From Butyrivibrio sp. (lineage in GTDB: Bacteria; Bacillota; Clostridia; Lachnospirales; Lachnospiraceae), in the NCBI GenBank assembly GCA_024694565.1, contig JAILJR010000192.1, positions 1-64,000 on the forward strand: DNA of 64,000 bases. Reading direction: 5' to 3'. Below the pieces are notes generated by a model. It saw nothing but the letters and a program-made list of their open reading frames with translations. It was not told the DNA's origin and did no database searches. Positions 57,884 to 64,000 of this stretch are shown in pieces. Both the position numbers and the translations under genes were made by a program. The first letter of the stretch is position 1. Every line of letters begins with the position of its first letter.

Positions 57884-58903
57884 TCACTTTATGCCGTCAT
57901 CGCTGTTGTTCTTTTTTCCGATCTTCATTCTCTCGTGACCGCCGATCTTATTTGCAGCCTCCTGATTGCCGCTGAGGATCGCATTTACAAGCTGCATCCT
58001 GAAGCCTGCGTCAATGAAATCACAGTGTCTGCAGAACGGATAGTTCTGACGGCCCTCTGCGATCTTTCTCCTAACCGCCTGAAACTTTTCAGAACCCCAT
58101 GCTTCCTTCAGAGTCATCTTGTTCAGATCACCGAAATCCGTGGTCTCGAAGTTGTCACAGCAGCACAGTCCCATCTTGCCGTTCGGCATTATCCACATAT
58201 CAGTGAAGGGCAAAAGACAGGTTTCTCTTATCACCTTCTCCGTCTCCTTCTTGTTTGGCGCCGAACCCGCACGGTTCGTGAGGACCTCCTGGAGATATCT
58301 CATCTGAATCTGGATGTCCAGATCCTTGAACTCATCAGGATGAGCCTTTACATAGTCATAGATCTCCTGAAGATTCTTGTGAAGCTTCATCTCAAGTGAA
58401 TAGTTGTTGATGATGAGCTGGTTGATGTATGGAGCTATCTCCTTCACATTCTCAATCGTCAGGATAAGGCCGTTCGTAGACATGAAAATAAAGCTGTCCG
58501 GGAGCTTCTCCCTGGCATATTTGTGCCTCTCCACTATCTTGGTATCAAGCCATGGCTCGTTGTTTCCGTAAAGAGTCAGATGTCCCTTGTAGCCCCAGTC
58601 TGCGAGCTGGTCTATAATGCTCCTGTAAAGATCATCGTCAATCTTGGCAAGCGGTCTCTTCTCAGCATGAACATTTGCTGTGCAGAAGGCACAGGTTGAA
58701 TTGCATCTGTTGATAGTCTCAATATTCACCACATTTGGCATAGGAACTTCACTTGCATTAAGGAAATAATCGCAATAAGCCTTCTGAGACTTGGACCTTG
58801 TGATGAACTGCAGCTTAAGATATGCATTGCTGGCAAGCATCGGAAAATGCTTTCTGGCAAACCAGCCGAACTTTCCCATAAAACTGTTAACTCTTATTGG
58901 CAT
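57884..58903 (-). CDS. Radical SAM/SPASM domain protein
   Basis: CX3CX2C motif 'NRCNSTCAFCTANVHAEKRP', 'LTLYGNNEPWLDTKIVE', C-terminal Cys-rich 'LPFTDMWIMPNGKMGLCCCDN...YPFCRHCDF'. Confidence 0.92.
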   Translation of the reverse strand: MPIRVNSFMGKFGWFARKHFPMLASNAYLKLQFITRSKSQKAYCDYFLNASEVPMPNVVNIETINRCNSTCAFCTANVHAEKRPLAKIDDDLYRSIIDQLADWGYKGHLTLYGNNEPWLDTKIVERHKYAREKLPDSFIFMSTNGLILTIENVKEIAPYINQLIINNYSLEMKLHKNLQEIYDYVKAHPDEFKDLDIQIQMRYLQEVLTNRAGSAPNKKETEKVIRETCLLPFTDMWIMPNGKMGLCCCDNFETTDFGDLNKMTLKEAWGSEKFQAVRRKIAEGRQNYPFCRHCDFIDAGFRMQLVNAILSGNQEAANKIGGHERMKIGKKNNSDDGIK

Positions 58904-58934
58904 TTTTACTCCTCCTCAATAAACATATGTTTAT

Positions 58935-59014
58935 ATCTGATGATGACCCCGGCAAAAGATCAATATGTTCATGCCCTCGATACACTATAGGCTTTTGTCA
59001 GTGCCATAATCTGA
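58935..59014. repeat. Short derivative of the 38277-38493 element, lacking the central hairpin
   Basis: atctgatgatgaccccggcaaaagat joined directly to caatatgttcatgccctcgatacactataggcttttgtcagtgccataatctgat, matching left and right arms of the larger copy. Confidence 0.75.
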
Positions 59015-59022
59015 TTTTCATC

Positions 59023-60585
59023 TCAGTTCTCCCAGGCGGGATTCTGATTTCTCCGGTACAAGTAGTAAGTCTGGTCAAAATTGTAAAACTCACACCGCTC
59101 CTTCATTACAAGATCATATCTGTCGCCTGTTCCCTCGGCCTCATACTCACTTGTCACCACAAAATCAGCTTCACCGCTGTGAAGGTACTGCTTCTGATAC
59201 TCCAGAACCTCTTCCATATTCAGTGTCTGTGTCTGAAAGTAATAGCAGATGGGTTCAACATCCAGAACAGTATAAAGTCCAACATCGAAGCTGAACTGAT
59301 TGATGATTCCCGGATGCTCGACGCCTGATTGTACAATATAATCCCTGAACTTGTAAAGCCAAAGATCCTCCGCCTTAAGCCCCATCACCCTGACATTCAT
59401 CGACAGCAGCCAGATCAGTCCCATCGACAGGGCAAAAGAAAAACCTGCAATCGGCACATATTGTTCAAGGAACCTTTCTATTATATAACAAAACGGAATA
59501 AATCCAAACAATACAAACGCATTAATTGGAAATGAATAGTAGGGCAGGCTCACACCTCCGATAAATATCACAAGTGTCAGGAAAAAGAACATCACCCCGA
59601 GGTTAATGAGCTCAATTATGCCGACCGGCACAAATACAGCCGTCCTCCCCTTCATGATTATCTCATCCTTCCTGACAAGAAAGGCCACCGCAGCTGCAAT
59701 AAAATAAACACCCCCGATAAATATCAGGACAAAGACAACCTCATTTCTGAAAAAGTGGTCCTTTAAAATCTCATATATTGCTGATGCTCTCTCTGCAAAA
59801 GTCAGCTTTTTTGAGTACTCGAAGACGTTTTTGTATATGTAGACATACATCCAGTCCCCAATCGCCCCGTTCACCCCAAAGTAAATGATCCAGGGAAGCG
59901 TTGCAGCAAGCATTCCGAAGAGAAATACAAAGCAGCTGGTAAAGGCTTTTCCGACGGCCTTTGCCCCCTGCGCAAAAAGATCTCCGAAAAAGACCATCGC
60001 CATCCATCCAAAGAAAAATCCAAGTGAGTTGAACTTGATGTTAAATACACAGCCCGCAAGTATCCCTCCGATAAATACTGTGGAATAGCTCATCAGAGAA
60101 TCTCTCTCCAGCCTGAAGTGCTTTACCGACAGGTAAAGCCCCCACATGATAAAGGGGAAAAGAAATTCCTCAGCACTTCCGCCCCACCAGAAATTGTTGG
60201 ACGAATAGATCACAGCTCCTGTAATTGGCATCAGAATATATGGAGAAGTCCTGGGATTTAAAAACAAACGGTAGATCTTCAGTATCGCCCACAGAGAAAA
60301 AAAAGCCGCGATCACCTCAAATACAAACACGCCTCTGAAGGTAGTCGGTGATATAAGAGATGAAAGACCATAGATAAAATACAGCATTATCCCCTTCTGG
60401 TCAAAGAGGTCCCTGTAGGGCACAAAGCCCCTGAATATACATTTCCCGACGGTGAAATAGCTGTTGGCGTCATCCCACAGGTTAAAGACGTAGAGAAATG
60501 AAGACCTTGAACAGAGCAGCATGATAAAGAAAGCGCAGAAAAGACTCCAGAGTATTCCCTTTGTCCCGCCCTCCTTAAACTCCAT
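59023..60585 (-). CDS. Polytopic membrane glycosyltransferase-like protein (GT39/ArnT-like)
   Basis: 'YFTVGKCIFRGFVPYRDLFDQKGIMLYFIYGL' motif typical of GT-C enzymes; start placed at MEFKEGG (60585). Confidence 0.7.
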   Translation of the reverse strand: MEFKEGGTKGILWSLFCAFFIMLLCSRSSFLYVFNLWDDANSYFTVGKCIFRGFVPYRDLFDQKGIMLYFIYGLSSLISPTTFRGVFVFEVIAAFFSLWAILKIYRLFLNPRTSPYILMPITGAVIYSSNNFWWGGSAEEFLFPFIMWGLYLSVKHFRLERDSLMSYSTVFIGGILAGCVFNIKFNSLGFFFGWMAMVFFGDLFAQGAKAVGKAFTSCFVFLFGMLAATLPWIIYFGVNGAIGDWMYVYIYKNVFEYSKKLTFAERASAIYEILKDHFFRNEVVFVLIFIGGVYFIAAAVAFLVRKDEIIMKGRTAVFVPVGIIELINLGVMFFFLTLVIFIGGVSLPYYSFPINAFVLFGFIPFCYIIERFLEQYVPIAGFSFALSMGLIWLLSMNVRVMGLKAEDLWLYKFRDYIVQSGVEHPGIINQFSFDVGLYTVLDVEPICYYFQTQTLNMEEVLEYQKQYLHSGEADFVVTSEYEAEGTGDRYDLVMKERCEFYNFDQTYYLYRRNQNPAWEN

Positions 60586-60586
60586 A

Positions 60587-62152
60587 TCAATGTCTATTTT
60601 TCCGTATGAGGAATTTTTCAATACGTCCAAGCAGCACCTTCAATCCGAATGCCCCATAGGGCAGCCAATAAATGTAATACCTCATTGCATATCTGGATGA
60701 CCCCTCCCAGAACTGATGAAAGATTATTCCACCAAAGATCAGTACCGGCAAAAGCATCTCCTGATAAGTAAACTTTCTTCCCTTGATTATTCCAAACAGA
60801 TACACCGAAACCCCGGCATAGCATACCGGCATAAATACGTTCATTATCCAGCAAAGCACCCTTGACCCCTTTCCAAAAACCAGGAAGTCGCAAAGCGCCG
60901 GCTGATTCTCAACATGCCTCGACACAAGATCAAGATTGTGGGTCGATATGGCAACAGAATCCGCCCATTGAGTGGTGAATTTTCTGACGAAAAAGCGAGC
61001 GGCATAAAGAGGATTCTCAGCGAATTTTTCAAGCGTCTGCCTTATATTCTCCTTAGCCTCTCTCGCAGTAGCCTCAGAGTCGTAGTTGTTCTCCCTGAAA
61101 ACCCGGTAGTTATATCCATTATACCATCCGTCCTCAAGATCGCTCTCCTGAAGCCCCATTGCAATGTGCGACCACGAGGGACTGCCCTTGGGTATTTCAG
61201 ACAGACCGCTGACACTGCAGTAATATGCGTTTATGGCCTCCTTGAAGACAAAAGTCAGCGCAAGGAAAAGAGCTGCAAGCGCAAGTGCTTTCACAGTTTT
61301 TTTCAGGTCGAAGCCTGCAGCTTTTTCCTCTTTCGAAGCAAAAACTCCCTCCAGTATCAGTATTCCCACAAGTGCTATCAGCGTTACCTCGCAGTTTGTC
61401 TTTAAAAGGACCGCAAGGGCGATGGCGATTGCTGACACAACGGCATATACCGTCTTTTTCCTCTTAAGGTACAGCACCATCATGTAAATAGCCAGCGTCT
61501 GAGGCGCCATGCTCAGTATGTCGCCATAAATAAATGTCACATAATTGTAAAAGAAAAGAGCCCCGAAGGACATGAGTCCTGCAATGCCGCAGACCACCCT
61601 GTCGCCAAACAGCTCCCAGGTTATGCGGTAGATAAGGAACATGGTCACCAGTATGCATAAAAGCTGAACCAGCTCCCATGCAAGAAAATTACTCTCTCCA
61701 AACAAAAGCGCCATTATCTGCCCAAAAGCAGTATATCCCAGCTGAAACGGCCAGATAAAAAGATATCCCCCCGGCTTTGTAAGTGATGTGTAATCACCTG
61801 CCATGAACTCATTTATGCAGGCATCAACCAAAAGTGCATCGTCCACAGCTCTGGGCCTGATTGCCCACAGAAGCATCAGACTGTAAAGCGTAATAAAAAC
61901 AAGACTTCCGGCGGTGAATATCCTGTATTTTTCAAAACAGCTTTTCATATACAGGACAAAAAATACACCGAGCGTAAGAAGCAGCAGAATAATAAGCCGT
62001 GGTATGTTCTCGGAGCCATATATGGGCCGGTCTACGTCCGAGTGCATCTCATAGTAGATAGTGGTCAGTGAGCTCACTACCAGAACCACTATGGACGTGG
62101 CAAGGAGGAAGAATACCATTATTTTGAATAGGTATGATACGCCTCTGTTCAA
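60587..62152 (-). CDS. Polytopic membrane glycosyltransferase-like protein (GT-C)
   Basis: 521 aa; 'AVDDALLVDACINEFMAGDYTSLTKPGGYLFIWPFQLGY', many TM segments. Confidence 0.68.
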   Translation of the reverse strand: MNRGVSYLFKIMVFFLLATSIVVLVVSSLTTIYYEMHSDVDRPIYGSENIPRLIILLLLTLGVFFVLYMKSCFEKYRIFTAGSLVFITLYSLMLLWAIRPRAVDDALLVDACINEFMAGDYTSLTKPGGYLFIWPFQLGYTAFGQIMALLFGESNFLAWELVQLLCILVTMFLIYRITWELFGDRVVCGIAGLMSFGALFFYNYVTFIYGDILSMAPQTLAIYMMVLYLKRKKTVYAVVSAIAIALAVLLKTNCEVTLIALVGILILEGVFASKEEKAAGFDLKKTVKALALAALFLALTFVFKEAINAYYCSVSGLSEIPKGSPSWSHIAMGLQESDLEDGWYNGYNYRVFRENNYDSEATAREAKENIRQTLEKFAENPLYAARFFVRKFTTQWADSVAISTHNLDLVSRHVENQPALCDFLVFGKGSRVLCWIMNVFMPVCYAGVSVYLFGIIKGRKFTYQEMLLPVLIFGGIIFHQFWEGSSRYAMRYYIYWLPYGAFGLKVLLGRIEKFLIRKNRH

Positions 62153-62166
62153 TTAAGTTACTCCCC

Positions 62167-63261
62167 TCAATATCTGTTACACAGGTCAATGACAAGAGAT
62201 ACCTCGTCATCACTCATCTCCGGAAACAGCGGAAGGGTCGCACAGTGATCTGCAAGCTTTTCTGCATTCGGACAGTCCCCCTGCCTGTATCCAAGATCCG
62301 AATACGCCTTCTGAAGATGGCAGGGAACAGGGTAATGCCTGTTGCACTCCACATCATGCTCGCCCATGTATCTGAGGAAATCCTCAGGGTCAGGGACCTG
62401 AACCTCAAAGAGATGATATACAGGAGTTGTGTTTGCGGGATGTGCCTGCAAAATGAATTTGTCGTTTGTTATTTCGCGGCAGTATCTCTCCCCGATTTCC
62501 TGTCTTCTCTTTGTCCAGCCGTCAAGGTACTTAAGACTCACCGAAAGGACAGCCCCCTGGATACCCTCAAGCCGCATGTTGTAGCCCACGCGTTCATGGT
62601 AATATCTTACCCTGCAGCCCTGGTTTTTAAGAACATTGATCGTGTCTATATATTCCTCATTGTCTGAGGTGCAGGCTCCGCCCTCTCCAAAGGCATACAG
62701 GTTTTTGCCCGGGTAAAAAGAAAAGCAGCCTATATCTCCGAGACTCCCCACGCGCTTTCCCTCAAACAATGCGCCGTGGGCCTGAGCGCAGTCCTCAACG
62801 ACAAAGAGTGAGTGTCTGTCAGCAATTTCCTTAACTCTCTTAAAGTCAAAGGGCTGACCGTAAAGATGGACACCGATGATTCCCTTTGTCCTGTCTGTGA
62901 TCTTCTCCTCAATCCTGTCAGGATCTATCTCCCAGGTATCAGCTGTACAGTCCGCAAACACTGGAGTTGCGCCGGCGTGAGTAACACCCCAGGCGGTTGC
63001 GATATAGGTATTTGCCGGGACAATGACCTCATCCCCCGCACCCACTCCAAGAGCTATCATCGCAGCCTGCAGCGCGGTGGTTCCGTTATTGACTCCGGTG
63101 CAGTATTTCACATTGCAGTAGCCTGCAAACTCTTTTGCAAACTCATCCGCAAACCTTCCGCCTGAATATGCAGTCTCCACACAGACCTTCTCAATTGCAG
63201 AGAGGTACTCATCCCTGTGCCTGTCGAAATCTCTTTTAAGATCAATCCTTGGAAGTAACAT
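62167..63261 (-). CDS. DegT/DnrJ/EryC1/StrS family sugar aminotransferase
   Basis: 'CTGVNNGTTALQAAMIALGVGAGDEVIVPANTYIATAWGVTHAGATPVFAD', 'VVEDCAQAHGALFEGKRVGSLGDIGCFSFYPGKNLYAFGEGGA'. Confidence 0.94.
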   Translation of the reverse strand: MLLPRIDLKRDFDRHRDEYLSAIEKVCVETAYSGGRFADEFAKEFAGYCNVKYCTGVNNGTTALQAAMIALGVGAGDEVIVPANTYIATAWGVTHAGATPVFADCTADTWEIDPDRIEEKITDRTKGIIGVHLYGQPFDFKRVKEIADRHSLFVVEDCAQAHGALFEGKRVGSLGDIGCFSFYPGKNLYAFGEGGACTSDNEEYIDTINVLKNQGCRVRYYHERVGYNMRLEGIQGAVLSVSLKYLDGWTKRRQEIGERYCREITNDKFILQAHPANTTPVYHLFEVQVPDPEDFLRYMGEHDVECNRHYPVPCHLQKAYSDLGYRQGDCPNAEKLADHCATLPLFPEMSDDEVSLVIDLCNRY

Positions 63262-63370
63262 CTTTCACCTCTGACTATGCGTCTACCATACATTTTACTA
63301 TATCTTCGGTCGTCTCAATCCTATGATGGTGCCCGACAAAAGCTCACCAGTCAAGCTTTTGTGGAGCGAC

Positions 63371-64000
63371 TCATCCTATATGATATCTGAATTTCAGCGA
63401 ATCCTCTTTTATAAATTCTTTCTTTAGCCTTAGAATGTTTTTCAGGTAATTTTTAATGGTTTTAGGAATGTTGACTGTGGTGTCGTAGTCCTCCGTCCAC
63501 TTAACCGGCATGTCATATATCTTCATTCCGTCCCGCTCAGCGCGAAGAAGGAACTCTATCATATAAAACCAGCCATTGTCATTGCTGCACTCTCTCACAA
63601 GATGCTCTGCCTGAGGCCTTCTGACAAAGGTAAAGCCGCAGATTGCATCTGTGCTCTTCATTCCAAGGATCCCCTTCAACAGTATCAGAAGCCCCTTACT
63701 TGTGATCTTCCTGTACCACTTTCTTCCTGCAACGTCGGATTTTCTCGAAAATCTCGATGCATTTATATATACAATGTCCTCTCTCTTTTCAAAAATATGT
63801 ATCATCTTTTTGATGTACCTGATATCAGTCGAGAGGTCAATGTCCATGTAGCCCACAATATCGCCGGTGCTCTTTTCAACTCCGGCTCTGAAGGCTATGC
63901 CCACGCCGCGTTCTTCAAGCCTTATGAATCTGACCTTTATATAGTCATCAAGGCTCTCATATTCCTTCACAAGGCGCCCTGCTATATCCGGTGTGTCATC
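63371..64000 (-). CDS. GT2 family glycosyltransferase (partial, N-terminus outside the window)
   Basis: Frame stays open to the window edge (DDTPDIAGRLVKEYESLDDYIKVRF...); 'GVGIAFRAGVEKSTGDIVGYMDIDLSTDIRYIKKMI', 'AICGFTFVRR'. Confidence 0.85.
   Translation of the reverse strand, partial: DDTPDIAGRLVKEYESLDDYIKVRFIRLEERGVGIAFRAGVEKSTGDIVGYMDIDLSTDIRYIKKMIHIFEKREDIVYINASRFSRKSDVAGRKWYRKITSKGLLILLKGILGMKSTDAICGFTFVRRPQAEHLVRECSNDNGWFYMIEFLLRAERDGMKIYDMPVKWTEDYDTTVNIPKTIKNYLKNILRLKKEFIKEDSLKFRYHIG

Noticed and set aside
1-64000. Prophage, integrase, transposase, CRISPR-Cas, toxin-antitoxin or defence genes
   Set aside because: No signature of these families was recognised in the supplied translations.

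Overview
The window looks like a ~64 kb chromosomal segment of a Gram-positive Clostridia, probably Lachnospiraceae-like (inferred from gene content only). Almost every convincing gene is on the minus strand; the single clear exception is an HD-GYP gene at 9670-10755. The left ~15 kb is mostly housekeeping: two tRNA-Ser genes, ispD, tsaD, ChbG/YdjC-like, rnz, a tsaB-rimI fusion, tsaE, an FMN-riboswitch-controlled ribU, murA, a LysM/G5/M23 peptidase and a small RelA/SpoT synthetase. From ~15.6 kb to the right edge is a very large surface-glycan locus. It holds a polyprenyl-phosphate sugar transferase, an LCP protein, several large GT2 proteins, a Wzm/Wzt-type ABC exporter next to a methyltransferase with a kinase-like region, rmlC/A/B without rmlD, many polytopic GT-C-like proteins, an MBOAT/SGNH pair, further SGNH-like proteins, a radical SAM/SPASM protein and a DegT aminotransferase. 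The most interesting candidates are: (1) a WbdD-like methyltransferase-kinase beside a Wzt with a C-terminal carbohydrate-binding-like domain, suggesting capped chain termination in a Gram-positive; (2) several families of short intergenic inverted or dispersed repeats; (3) a GH25 enzyme tethered to a long acidic, Tyr-rich cytoplasmic tail; (4) a 14-residue repeat coiled-coil protein; (5) a radical SAM enzyme inside the glycan locus. All calls come from reading the sequence and the supplied translations; no database search was run.
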